64,000 nt of DNA from Eremomyces bilateralis CBS 781.70. Taxonomy: Eukaryota; Ascomycota; Dothideomycetes; Eremomycetales; Eremomycetaceae. The stretch's first letter is position 1. The number at the start of each line of letters is the position of its first letter. The notes below the pieces were generated by a model. The model did no database searches. It had not been told where the DNA came from and saw only the letters and a program-made list of their open reading frames with translations. The DNA lies in contig NW_022985070.1 in assembly GCF_010015585.1 (NCBI RefSeq), forward strand, positions 434,001-498,000, written 5' to 3'. A program made the translations under genes and the position numbers. Positions 1 to 10,212 of the stretch are shown here, piece after piece.

Positions 1-521
1 AACGAAGGGGGTGAGGGAAGAGAAGGTGATGACCATGAGAAATTATGGAACGCACGGCCCAAACAAAAAGAAAGACGGGCCGGAAGATGCAGAGCGAAAA
101 TGATGCACGCATGCGGGGATCCCCGATTCAAGCGAATCCGAAAATCGGGACCATGTAGAATCAACGCTCCGTGGGAATGCTAATCAACCGTGCCCAGCCA
201 CACCGAATTGATGAAGTTCGAGAAAGAGAGAGAGAAAAGGGGGTTTGCCACACTCCCGGTTGCAGATATGCAATGGGTGTGGACGGGCAACGTGAAAGTG
301 ATGATGATGATGTCCATGGGGGAAAAAAAACCGCAAAAACTCCGAAAATGACGCCGCCTGTGTGCGTGGGAATCGTGGGTACGTCGTGCTCGCCGATGGA
401 TGGATATGTACGTATAAGTAAACTCTCATTGTGCTCATTGTAGAATGGTTCCGTTGGTATCCCTTGCTCCCTTTCTCGGATACCCTCGATGCTGAGAAAA
501 TGAGGGGTGGTCGATTCGGAA
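1..521. other. intergenic, downstream side of the Sch9 gene
   Basis: Only short overlapping frames occur here, without recognisable domains or convincing exon structure. The segment next to position 521 should hold the 3' UTR of the minus-strand kinase gene. I see no RNA gene or repeat beyond short GA-rich and GAT-rich runs (about 220-240 and 298-310). Confidence 0.6.
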
Positions 522-3236
522 TTACGGATCGAACCCGCCCTGGAAGAGATGATCGTCGTGCTCCACCCCGCTCATCCGGTCGCCGCGCTTCGGGTCGGGG
601 AAGTCCTTATCCCAATCCCCGTCCTCGTCTCCCTCGTCCATCTGGTCGTAGTCGTGCGCGTCCGGTTGGAACCGCCCGTCGAAATGCTTGTCGATCGAGC
701 TCTCGTCCACGAACGTGAAGCCCTTGAAGTTCGCCTGCAGCGTCGGACTCAGCGGTGTGGACGCGGTGTTGACGCCCGAGGCGAGGGCCGCGGCGCGCGC
801 GTTGAGCGAGCCTACGCCGCTACTCAGCGCGTTGGTGAATTCCGGGTCGAAGTTGGAGACGTCGAGCTCGGACTTGAGCTTCGGCTTGAAAGGCGGGACG
901 ACGTTCTTCTTCATCAGCGCGTCCCAGTCGACGTCTTCGAAGAACGGGTGCGCTTTCAGCTCCTCAGCGTCGCCGGTGAAGCCGAGGCGGTGCTTCGGAT
1001 TGCGGTTCAGCAGGCCCTTGACGAAGTTGCGGCCTTCGGTGCTGAGCGCGTCGCGCGGGAAGCGGACTTTGCCGAACGCGATGTTCTTGTACATCTGCTG
1101 GGTGTCCTCCGCGTAGAAGGGCGACCAACCGCAGCACATTTCGAAGACGAGAACGCCGAGGGACCAAAAATCTACCATCTTGCCATATCCTTGTTCGTCC
1201 AGAAGAACCTCGGGTGCGAGGTATTCAGTCGTGCCGCAGAACGTGTTGGTGGTGGCGTTGCCGGTCAGGTTCGCTTTCGAGAGACCGAAATCGCAAAGCG
1301 CGATATGTCCGTTCGCGTCGAGGAGGATGTTCTCGGGTTTGAGATCACGGTATACGATATCGTGGTCGTGCAAATGCTGAAGAGCGAGGATGAGTTCAGC
1401 GATGTAAAACTTCGCGCGGGCTTCGGAGAAGCGGCCTTCTTTCTGGAGATGCCAGAAAAGCTCGCCGCCGGACATGTAGTCGGTGACCAGGTAGAGGTCG
1501 GTGGGGGTTTGGAAGGAGAATTTGAGGGCGACGATGAAGGGAGAGTCGGCCATGGCCGTCCGCACCAGGATATTCCTCTCGCCTAGCGTATGCGCCACCT
1601 CCTTCTTCTGCACGATGACTTTCTTCGAGAGGACCTTCATGGCGTAGATCCTTCCGGTATCCTTCTTGCGCACCTGGAAGACCTGTCCGAACGTGCCTTT
1701 TCCGATTAGCTTCAGGATCTGGAAATCCTCCGGCCCATAGTGCCTTTTTGACACCTTGTGGAACGCGATTCGCAGATGGATCTCTCCCGTGACTTTCTCG
1801 ACATCTTCTCCTTCCCGAGCTTCCAGCGTGAACCAGCCGTCATGTGCCGTTTCGTATTCGATGAGGGTCGGACAGAATCGGATATGCCCAAGGAACGCAT
1901 CCTGATTGGAGCGATCGTACACGGAGATGTCGATCTCCGAATGCCCGCCTACAACGTCGCTACACGTTCCGTCAGTTACTTCTCGATGCGAGTACTTATA
2001 AAAGGCGTACAAGGTTCCCTCATGATCCCACTTCGGATCCGTAACTTTCGTGGTTTTCGGCAGCTCCCTCGCATCCATCCCCGTACTGCTACTCTGTCTG
2101 CTTTTCATCGGAATGGCCTTCGGCCTCGTCGAGTCGCTGCTATCCGACCGTTGAATCGCGACGGCATCTCCCCGCATCCGCGCTTGTGGATCCTTTCTCG
2201 GGCCTGATGAGATGTATTCCGACCACTGAAACTGGCAGACGACGTATGGATCGAGGCTGGGCCGTAGGCCTCGGCCTTCGGTGATGCATACGGCGAGTTT
2301 GCCGGTCGGGTTGCGGACTGGGGGAACGGGTTCGCTGGCGGAGGAACGGATGGAGGGGGTGTGGGAGGGGGTGTGGGCCGGTTTCGGTTTGGGGTCTTGC
2401 GAGCGGGATCTAGGGGTGTGTGGTGGCGTGCTCTGTCGTGATGGCGACAAGGCGCCTTCAGTTAGCACTTTCTGATCGGGCTTGGGAATCTGAGTGGATG
2501 TGGATGTGGATGAGGAAGTTCGAGGGGGTGCGATGCTGTTGAGAAGGGATGTGGAAGCTCTGTTCGGAGGGGGACCTGAAGCCGGCGACGAGAACTCAGA
2601 GGCGCTGGCGGTGTGGGTGGACAGCACGCTGTTCAGAGGACTCGTGTTGACAAGAGTGTATCTGCGCAGGTGAGAACTGGGAGAGGAGGGCTTGATGTCG
2701 GTGTCCGAGAGACTTCGAGGTCCCAACGACAACGCATGGCTACCTCGATGTGACCTCTCGTCTCGGCTGCCTCGGGTCGACGACGATGACGAGGTCGGTG
2801 GGGTAGGGTACGAAATCGGGGACACGGAGATCCGCTCATGGGGAAGCAGTGGGGGGGAATCGTCACTGGTCATGGGCGTCTCTGAGGGAGAGCATGGAGC
2901 GGTTGGTAATCCGCACGCTGGATGCTTCTCGGTCGAGTCTGGTGCGATATCGGCTTCAGGTGCAGGTGTAGGTGAGGGAGTGGTGCAGTGGTTGAGCTTC
3001 GCGCTGCGGTCCATAACGAGGGAATTGGGCTTTCTGGGCTGGGATAAAGGTTGGCTTGGAAGGGAATCACAAACCTGGCCAAAGTAGCTATGTACGATGC
3101 CGGGAAGTCGTTTGTCGGTGAAATCCGGGCGTGGGGTGGCAGCGCCGGGTGGGGTCGAGCTGTTCGACCCGATGCCATCGTGGTCGTCGTCGCCTAATAA
3201 TCTGGTGGGAGACGCTAGCGTGTTAGCGTGCGGCAT
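522..3236 (-). CDS. SCH9: Sch9-type AGC serine/threonine protein kinase with C2-like domain
   Basis: A 904-residue single-exon model from the ATG at 3236; the frame also has an ATG at 3290. Residues 1-310 are Ser/Pro-rich and disordered. A C2-like region follows at about 312-492, then an AGC kinase domain at about 505-757. Visible kinase features are the Gly loop (GKGTFGQVF), the VAIK-type Lys (AMKVLSKK), YRDLKPEN, DFG and the activation loop TFCGTTEYLAPE. The tail carries a hydrophobic motif (FKGFTF, about 837-842). This order is that of yeast Sch9, Aspergillus SchA and S. pombe Sck1/2, nutrient-signalling kinases known to act below TORC1 and PKA. The N-terminus is uncertain: just inside the model there is a branch-point-like GCTAAC and a CACCAG acceptor (about 3200-3225), so an upstream exon could replace the first dozen residues. 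The kinase assignment is firm; the exact start is not. Confidence 0.93.
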   Translation of the reverse strand: MPHANTLASPTRLLGDDDHDGIGSNSSTPPGAATPRPDFTDKRLPGIVHSYFGQVCDSLPSQPLSQPRKPNSLVMDRSAKLNHCTTPSPTPAPEADIAPDSTEKHPACGLPTAPCSPSETPMTSDDSPPLLPHERISVSPISYPTPPTSSSSSTRGSRDERSHRGSHALSLGPRSLSDTDIKPSSPSSHLRRYTLVNTSPLNSVLSTHTASASEFSSPASGPPPNRASTSLLNSIAPPRTSSSTSTSTQIPKPDQKVLTEGALSPSRQSTPPHTPRSRSQDPKPKPAHTPSHTPSIRSSASEPVPPVRNPTGKLAVCITEGRGLRPSLDPYVVCQFQWSEYISSGPRKDPQARMRGDAVAIQRSDSSDSTRPKAIPMKSRQSSSTGMDARELPKTTKVTDPKWDHEGTLYAFYKYSHREVTDGTCSDVVGGHSEIDISVYDRSNQDAFLGHIRFCPTLIEYETAHDGWFTLEAREGEDVEKVTGEIHLRIAFHKVSKRHYGPEDFQILKLIGKGTFGQVFQVRKKDTGRIYAMKVLSKKVIVQKKEVAHTLGERNILVRTAMADSPFIVALKFSFQTPTDLYLVTDYMSGGELFWHLQKEGRFSEARAKFYIAELILALQHLHDHDIVYRDLKPENILLDANGHIALCDFGLSKANLTGNATTNTFCGTTEYLAPEVLLDEQGYGKMVDFWSLGVLVFEMCCGWSPFYAEDTQQMYKNIAFGKVRFPRDALSTEGRNFVKGLLNRNPKHRLGFTGDAEELKAHPFFEDVDWDALMKKNVVPPFKPKLKSELDVSNFDPEFTNALSSGVGSLNARAAALASGVNTASTPLSPTLQANFKGFTFVDESSIDKHFDGRFQPDAHDYDQMDEGDEDGDWDKDFPDPKRGDRMSGVEHDDHLFQGGFDP

Positions 3237-4129
3237 ATTGTCGGTGATGGAAAATTGTTGCTGAGTGAGAAAAAAAATGCGAGGGATCAAGAAGAAATAG
3301 AAAAACGAAAGGGCAGAGAAAGAGTCGGCCGGTGCGGAGAGAGTCCGTGAGGATGTGTGTGGAAAAGATGGATGGAGAAGAGAAGACCAGACGAGCGGAT
3401 GATGGACGATGATGATGGCAAGACGCGGTTCCAGGTCAAGGTTCCAGGCCGGTTGTGTGTAACAAGGGACGACCGAGTGGCTTGGAGTGATTCAGTGATG
3501 CAGTCAGGGCCTTCGAGTCTTGACCGTTCAGTGATTCGACTGTTCAACAGAAACCTCCAAATGCGGACCGATGGGTCCAGCGACTTAGTGACGGCAAATT
3601 TCCCAAAAATGCCACTAGAACCGAGCGGCTATGATTGCCTTTTCCGGCCTTTTCATTGGTTATCACTTGCGCAGTCGAGTTGCTGACCCTGTCCGTTGGT
3701 ATTTGGTAGCAGTGTCGCTGCGTCAGTGTTTGGTGGTGGAAAATCGAGGGGTAGAGGATGCACTATGCAGCTGGAAGGCCTGTAATCATGTACAAATTTT
3801 CACATCCTTCCAGCCCAAGTCTCTCCTGCGCACATAACAGGGAATTCGGTTATGGCCGTAAATAGGAGGCGGATTGGTAATGATGGGGCGGTGCCGAAAA
3901 ATCGCGATTTCGTGGTCTTTCGAGCTGACTCTTGCACTGCCGGTACTCTGTAACTTGTTGCAAAGTCCGCAGCGTTACACTCAAATATCATCTCCCACGT
4001 CACTATCGAGTGACAAAATATGGCGGCATGTGACATCGCAGTCGAGTTCCTGGGAACACCCTGGCACCAGCTGCGGAAATGCCAGATTTGTCTCCATGTC
4101 ATCTCCGGAATATCAGATGGTGTCCCCGC
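3237..4129. other. intergenic, upstream of SCH9
   Basis: About 0.9 kb between the kinase start and the stop of the next minus-strand gene. Frames here are short and without recognisable domains. It probably holds the SCH9 promoter and a long 5' leader. No repeat or RNA gene recognised. Confidence 0.5.
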
Positions 4130-5437
4130 TCATCGGATCTCGACCACCCCCATGAACCGCATCCGATCCATATCTCCATAGGGCCTTTTCCACAATCGCG
4201 CGGAAGAAACACCCTTGCACTGTTGCACTGTTACACCGTTGTAAGCTTGCACGACTTTGTTCATGTTGCCTTGCAATCTTGCGGTTGCATCGTGGAGGGG
4301 CGTCGTAGATCGATCCCGCAGTGCGTCCGGGTGATGGCGCCGGATTGTTGGTGTCGCGCTTGTCCTGTCGACGTCGTTGTCCTTGTCTCCCACCATGTCA
4401 CGGATCGATATGACCTCATTTTCATCTAAAGGTGCGACGCGGCGAATATCGCCAGTCAACTGCTCAAAGATGCGGGGAGTCATGATGTCGTTCCGGTCCG
4501 TCATCGTGCTCTGGTCCGGAATAGCCCGTCCGGAATGTCCATCCAATGGAGGGGAAGTGGTCGGGATAAATCCAGATGCTCGTGCTTCGTGCTGCTCTCT
4601 CTCCTCTCTCATGACTCTCTCACCATCGGGCTGCTGCCAACTGACGTTTGCGCATCGTGGGAAAATTGGGCATCACTTCGGGTAAAAACCGCATGGACAT
4701 TGCACTTACCTCGGAGGATTACTCTGCATCATCGCCTGGCGCAACAGGTCGGTCGCGGTCTCCTGGCCGGCCATGGTTGCGGACAGTCGCTTCAATCCCG
4801 AAACCGAGCGGGAATCCGGTGGAAAGCTGGTGGTGGATAAAGTAGGGACGACGCTGGCAGATTTGTAGGTTGCGGTTTGACGAAGCGGTGGGCGGGACGA
4901 GGTGGCTTTGCTGGAGGAATTAGTTCGTGGTATGGCGGGGTCTTTCGGTCGGCCGGGTTTCGCGCTGGATCGCGTCGCTTGTGATGACTCTTCTTCCCGG
5001 CGGGCAGAGATGCTCCCTTGGCGGGAACAGGATCGATGGTGGTCACGATTCTGGTCACAGTTCTGGCCACAGTTCTGGCCACAGTTCTGGCCACAGTTCT
5101 GGTCACAGTTCGTGTCCGACTGGTTCGCGATCTTGTCGCCGAAATGGGTGGTCTGGAAGCTTTTGTTCCGCTGCAGAGTCAGGCCTCGAAGCGCCTGAGC
5201 CGCGTTGGACAGGGTCGATATTAACCCGTTGGACGCTGTCTTGGCCGCCGGTTCATTCTTCTCGGATTCCGGCACATTTGCAAGCGGCTGAGGACGATCC
5301 TGCGGTTCTCGCGGAGTGGATGTGGTCGCGGAAATATTCGATGGATTTTCGTTTTCGCCTTGCTGCTGGTCGCAGGCGGGTTTTGAAGTAGAAAGTGACC
5401 GCGCGGGGGCTGACTCGACTGGCTGGGGAGCCGCCAT
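4130..5437 (-). CDS. uncharacterised low-complexity protein, two exons
   Basis: Model with exons 5437..4710 and 4640..4130, giving 412 residues. The start at 5437 lies in a strong context (CAAAATGGC). The intron has GTAAGT at its 5' end and CAG at its 3' end, and joins the two frames in phase 2. The protein is rich in Ser, Thr, Pro, Gln and Asn. It contains a short helical stretch (about 78-95, SNAAQALRGLTLQR) and a Cys-Asn-Gln-rich tract encoded by five 12 bp tandem repeats. A second helical segment (TATDLLRQAMMQS) spans the exon junction region. I recognise no domain. An in-frame extension upstream of 5437 lacks an ATG, so a further 5' exon is possible. The C-terminal 150 residues are the least certain part. 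Confidence 0.6.
5051..5110 (-). repeat. 12 bp tandem repeat, five units, coding
   Basis: Five consecutive 12 bp units (ctggYcacagtt on the plus strand) are nearly identical; the outer two carry t and the inner three c at one position. On the coding minus strand they encode a four-residue Asn-Cys-Gly/Asp-Gln repeat. Such a tract is expected to vary in copy number between strains. Confidence 0.9.
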
Positions 5438-7438
5438 TTTGTCGTCCACCGCCTTGGGCCAGGCGGTTCTACTGTTGGCTGTCGTGTTCCGAACTCTCTT
5501 TTTCGTTCCGTCGCTGGTCCTTGCAGCCTCCCGGCTCCCCTGGTCCCTTGGGTTTCTGCAGACGGGTTCCTTTCCGGGTGGGCCAGAAGGATTTGTGTCA
5601 CTTTCGCAAGGTGTGGAAGATGAAGTCCAATAAGTTTGATAGGGTGGTTCTGGAAGATTTCTCCGGTGCAGGCTGCGTCCGAAGGTGAGAGGTGTAGAAG
5701 CTGTTTCCAATGCGATGCGCAGTAGTGAAGAGCCGTCAAAGACCTATGATGTAAGGAGAATTAAGTCGAGATCAAGGATGAAGAAATTTTGGAAGAGGGA
5801 AATGTGAAAACCGTGTCGAATGGGTTAGTTGAGGAAGTGAAATGGGCATGTTCACGCTGAAGCAAGACAGTGGGACATTATTGGGACTGCCAGCGGAATC
5901 GCGGACCAGCAACAGAATGTGAACACTGAACTGTGAAGTGAGGCGGGCGTCGTCCACGGAGATGATAGCGAGAGGCGAGATCATCCACTCGGCGGATCTG
6001 GACTTCTGGAGGCGGGAATCCCTGTTCTGGCTCATATGCATTGGATGATTTACGAGATGATGATTATTCGCATGCTTATCGGTCTTCTATTCTCCGTTCA
6101 AATGTTACACTGGGATCGACTCCGGGAGCGTCGTCACTTCTCTCGGCCATCTCAGCCATCACAGCCATCGACACCGCCAACTTTGGTTCAACCAAACTTT
6201 GGCGATTGCTTTGTGGACATCAATCAATGCATCAATCAAGGTATAGGACGTTGAGCACGCCTTCACCGCGTCTTCACCGCGCCTTCACCTTCACCGCTTT
6301 CCTTCCCATTGTCACGATTACCACGATTATCATGTTCATGGCGGATAGAAACCCTTTCACCCTTTCATCCTTTCATCCTTTCACGCTTTCACGTTGCCTC
6401 ATGCCAAATGCGACCTGGATGACGTCTATTAAAAGGACTGATATTCAGTGTAACATTGGATCGCTGTGTGCCCTGCATTCGCTGCCAGATTCCAGGTCTT
6501 AGATGGGCCCAGGTCAAGCCAGACCCCTTTGACATGTACGACGACTTTGACGAGTCGATCCAGCGGCCAATCAGTATTCCAACACTTCACCTTCTCGATC
6601 AATGCTCATTATCGATACATGTGTGCAGCAAGGTTGTACCGCACATTGCATCAGATTTGACTCTTTACTCTTGCTGCTATTAGTGTGGGAAGTGAAGTGA
6701 ACACCTCCTTTATTCCATTTAGCATCATCTCCTGGCTTGATCGCCTCTTAACTCTTAACTCCCCGAACAAAGTCTTACCGATCCAAAAATGGATCGAAAA
6801 AAAGCTTGATGCGGATCACACCAATCAGATCCTCCCTGATTGCCCCACTGATCCACTTCAAGTAGTTGATTGGTGGGACCCGATCTTCTGAACATCAGGG
6901 AGATATCTGAGCCCTCGGCAATGGGAGAGTGCTGCATGGCGGCGGCGTGGCGGCGGCGCAGCCCGGTGCGCATCTGCCATGGAAAATGGATGGAGGGGCG
7001 GCGGGCCGGAGGGATGAGCCAGGGGAGGGAGGGCGAGGTACGGAGTACAAACTGCACAGATTAGCCAGGGCACAGGGAGGGGTACAGGCAGGCCAGGAAC
7101 CCACGTTGCCGGCTTCACTCCCCGATGTCCTCGGCTCTGTCTGGCGGCGCTTGGGCTATGCCGCGGGCGCTGTGGTGCGACGATGGGATATCAACCGACG
7201 AGCTGCACTGCATAACGTTATTGGGGTTCTCTCACACTGCCTATTAGGTCGATTTTCCCGGATAGGTTCCTTTGAGAGAATTTGAAGGTATCCAGAAACG
7301 ATTATGATATGATTGCATGAGAGCGCGACAAGATACCCTCCCCGTGGATTGACATTTCCGCCTATCCCTTGCGAATAGATCGAATAGACTTCCCCTACTT
7401 TCCCCCATTATTAATAATTCCTCCTCCCTGTCCTCCCA
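5438..7438. other. 2 kb intergenic region between divergent genes
   Basis: This stretch separates the starts of a minus-strand and a plus-strand gene. It holds pyrimidine-rich simple sequence: imperfect ttcaccgcg units near 6255-6300 and (ctttca)-like units near 6350-6395. A palindromic gtacggagtac lies at 7038-7048. Pyrimidine-rich sequence just before 7439 is typical of fungal core promoters. No frame longer than about 150 codons and no RNA gene was recognised. Confidence 0.5.
7038..7048. repeat. GTACGGAGTAC palindrome
   Basis: Perfect 11 bp palindrome-like copy of a motif seen elsewhere in non-coding parts of the window (14538, 25895, 44927, 45074). Function unknown. Confidence 0.6.
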
Positions 7439-8020
7439 ATGGGTTCCGCATTCCGCACATTGTCCCCGACGGCTCTCTCCCACTTCGACACCATCCCGTG
7501 GTGCGCTGCCCTCATCTCCTCCCCCAACTACCACCCCACCTCCCTCCCCTCTCCCCCCGAACCTGGACGCGACTCCTTCTTCACCACCACCCTCCGCGGC
7601 CCAGAGACCATCCGCGCCGTCTACCCCCTCCACACGCGCCCGGACCCCTCCCTCGCCGTCCCCATCCGCGAAACCCGCATCCTGCTCGCCGTCGGCAACC
7701 AGCTCAATGGCCACACGCACACCGCCCACGGCGGGTTCAGCGCCGCAGTGCTGGACGAGGCTATGGGCGCGTGGATGACGATTAATCGGGAGTGGAACGA
7801 GCGAAGGGGGAGGGAGAGCGTGCCGAAGATCGGGATGACGTTAACGATGACCACCACCTATTTGCGGCCCGTCTTGACTCCGGGCGTCGTGCTGGTGACG
7901 GTGAGGTGCGAAAAGGTTGAGGGGCGGAAGTGGTGGTTGTCGAGTACGCTGGAGGATGGGAGTGGCGCCGTGTTGGTGAAGGCGGAGGGGCTGTTTATCA
8001 ATCCGCGCGCGTTGATATAG
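7439..8020 (+). CDS. hotdog-fold thioesterase family protein
   Basis: Intronless, 193 residues. The central block GNQLNGHTHTAHGGFSAAVLDEAMG resembles the HGG signature loop and following helix of PaaI/4HBT-type hotdog thioesterases, which hydrolyse acyl-CoA or acyl-carrier thioesters. The C-terminal half (TMTTTYLRPV, then strands ending KAEGLFI) fits the remaining hotdog sheet, where the 'A.G.f' ending is common. The length is normal for fungal members. No targeting signal is obvious and the substrate cannot be told. The start ATG follows a pyrimidine-rich leader. The next gene, also on the plus strand, is a hydrolase, but the 660 bp gap gives no evidence of co-transcription. Confidence 0.85.
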   Translation: MGSAFRTLSPTALSHFDTIPWCAALISSPNYHPTSLPSPPEPGRDSFFTTTLRGPETIRAVYPLHTRPDPSLAVPIRETRILLAVGNQLNGHTHTAHGGFSAAVLDEAMGAWMTINREWNERRGRESVPKIGMTLTMTTTYLRPVLTPGVVLVTVRCEKVEGRKWWLSSTLEDGSGAVLVKAEGLFINPRALI

Positions 8021-8683
8021 AGTGGACGACGGTCTCACTACCGGCCTCATCGCGACTTCATGCAGGAGGGTCAATGGGGGATTACACTTCCCGAGCTCTT
8101 TTGTTACCACGATACATCTGCAGCCTGCGTATCCGATTGCCCAAAGGTACAGGGGTTCTTGTTCAGACGCATCTGCAGTTCCACACCTACCACCCGATCA
8201 TCAGATGGTATCAGAAGAAACATAGTACGGAAATGTCATCGGCGAATAAGTCCCTCCATCCGACAAGTCGAACGGCTGTCAATACCTATTTGTATGCTAT
8301 TTGTAATATGGCCAGCATATGTCAATAGGGTCAGGATGATCGTTCAGATGTAGTACGTAGTTACAGCAGTAGCCCCACGGAGATCGGGGGCGAGACAGGC
8401 CGAGGTTCCACCCTTGTGCCTGGGTGTCGCAGAGGTGGCATCTCGACGGACGACGGTGGAGGTCATTGACCTTTGATAAAACTTTAATCACCTTCGTCGT
8501 TGGATATATGGGACATCTCGCCCCTCAATTCCTCATTCCTTTTGCTCATTTCGCCCTTTCTCGACGCGTTCAGCCGATTGCCAATTGATTGAAGTATTCA
8601 GAGCATCGCATCACCACCCCATACCCCCACGAGACGTCGATCTTCTACTCCATTTACGCCACCGTATACTTACATCATACACC
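8021..8683. other. intergenic, promoter of the alpha/beta hydrolase gene
   Basis: No gene recognised. The last 150 bases are pyrimidine-rich (near 8520-8570), as in many fungal promoters. Confidence 0.5.
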
Positions 8684-10132
8684 ATGGACGCCTCCCCCGG
8701 CGCGATGCTCCGGATGCTGGTGCCGAAAGTGCCATTAATCCTCAAGACCACTGTCGCCCATTCCGTCGGCCTATCCGAAACCGCCTCGAAATGGGACCTG
8801 AAAACCGAGCTCACCATTAAGGTGATCCGCTCGTTCCTCAACACGAAGCACCCCACCCCGATCTCCAAAGCGCAGAAGGGCTCCCTCCGCGACCCTGGCG
8901 TCAAGGGTCGCATGTGGGTGAGCCGCGTCGAGCTACCCGCGCCTGCCGAGGACGACATCCGCGAGGTACTGTTCAAGGCGATCGACGACCTGAATGTCGG
9001 GGGCGAGGCGTATTACCAGCGACCCGATGCCCGGTCCGTCACCGCTGAATGGACGGGATACCGCGCCAATGTCGGCAAGGAGGAGCCGGAGCCGGAGATC
9101 TCGGAGCCGGAGAAGTACGCGAACCTCATGAAGGAGAACGGCAGCACGCCCACCATTCTCTATTTCCACGGCGGCGCGTACTACCTCATGGATCCCGCGA
9201 CCCACCGGCCCTCCACCTCCCAACTCGCCCACCTCAGCGGCGGCCGTGTCCTCTCCGTCCGCTACCGCCTCGCGCCGAAGCACCCGTTCCCCGCCGCGCT
9301 CCTCGACGCGCTCCTCGCCTACCTCTCCCTCCTCTACCCGCCCCCCGACGCCCTCCACGCTCCCGTCCCCGCCTCTTCCATTATCTTCGCCGGCGACTCC
9401 GCCGGCGGAAACCTCTCTTTCGCGCTCCTCGGCCTCCTCCTGCACCTCAACCGCAGCGGCGCCGCCACGCTAAATTTCCACGGGCAGCAAGTCTCCCTCC
9501 CCCTCCCCGCCGGCGTCGCCACCAACTCTCCCTGGCTCGACGTCACCCGCAGCATGCCCTCCATCGCCACGAACCTTAAATATGACTACCTCCCCCCACG
9601 CGTCCCCGTCGCGAACATGGCGCCCATCCCCCCCTGCGATTTGTGGCCTGCCACGCCGCCCCGCGCCGACCTGTTCTGCCACGCCGCCATGCTCTCCCAC
9701 CCGCTCGTGTCCCCGCTCGCCGCCCCCTCGGAATTCTGGACCGGAGCGCCCCCGCTGTTCTTCACCCTCGGTGAGGAGATGCTGGAGGATGAGGGTCGGG
9801 TGGTGGCGCGCCGCGCAGCGAAAGCCGGGGTGACGGTGGTGTGGGTGGAGTTCGAGGCGATGCCGCACTGCTTCGGAATGCTGTTCGCGGGGACGCCGGG
9901 GTCGCGGCGGTGTTTCGAGGAGTGGGGGCGGTTCTGCAAGGCGGTGGGGAACGGGGAGGCGGTGGTGACGAAAGGGACGTTTCTGCGGGCGAAGACGTTG
10001 GCGGCGGAGGAAGTGGAGGTGGCGACGATGCGGGCTGTCGAGGATGCGGAGGTGGCGCGGTTGATGGAGGAAGTGAGGCAGGAGCAGGTTAGACATGAGG
10101 CCACGCAGATGAAGGAAGTTGCGAAGCTATAG
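8684..10132 (+). CDS. alpha/beta hydrolase (hormone-sensitive lipase/arylacetamide deacetylase type)
   Basis: Intronless, 482 residues from the ATG at 8684 (context caccATGG); the open frame extends 33 codons upstream. The oxyanion-hole HGGAYY begins at His162 and replaces the usual HGGG. The nucleophile elbow GDSAGGN places the catalytic serine at about 239, and the C-terminal MPHCF supplies His395. These define the alpha/beta hydrolase fold-3 family of carboxylesterases and lipases. The last 60 residues form a charged helix rich in Glu and Val, beyond the usual catalytic domain. Third codon positions are very GC-rich. The substrate is unknown; small-ester hydrolase or deacetylase activity is the family expectation. 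Confidence 0.92.
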   Translation: MDASPGAMLRMLVPKVPLILKTTVAHSVGLSETASKWDLKTELTIKVIRSFLNTKHPTPISKAQKGSLRDPGVKGRMWVSRVELPAPAEDDIREVLFKAIDDLNVGGEAYYQRPDARSVTAEWTGYRANVGKEEPEPEISEPEKYANLMKENGSTPTILYFHGGAYYLMDPATHRPSTSQLAHLSGGRVLSVRYRLAPKHPFPAALLDALLAYLSLLYPPPDALHAPVPASSIIFAGDSAGGNLSFALLGLLLHLNRSGAATLNFHGQQVSLPLPAGVATNSPWLDVTRSMPSIATNLKYDYLPPRVPVANMAPIPPCDLWPATPPRADLFCHAAMLSHPLVSPLAAPSEFWTGAPPLFFTLGEEMLEDEGRVVARRAAKAGVTVVWVEFEAMPHCFGMLFAGTPGSRRCFEEWGRFCKAVGNGEAVVTKGTFLRAKTLAAEEVEVATMRAVEDAEVARLMEEVRQEQVRHEATQMKEVAKL

Positions 10133-10212
10133 GTGTCAATAATCGAGCGAATGTAATAACTTTTGGAGCAACACCGATCAAATGCTTGTGTGTGGGGTGG
10201 AGGAATCGTAAA

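Noticed and set aside
507-1586. 359-codon plus-strand frame
   Set aside because: It lies opposite the SCH9 kinase domain and its composition (Val, Glu, Arg-rich) is a mirror of GC-rich codons there.
6250-6400. ttcaccgcg and ctttca repeats considered as a CRISPR-like or satellite array
   Set aside because: Units are short, irregular and without spacers; simple pyrimidine-rich sequence explains them.
8933-10104. several long minus-strand frames
   Set aside because: Antisense to the alpha/beta hydrolase, whose third positions are strongly GC-biased, which opens antisense frames.
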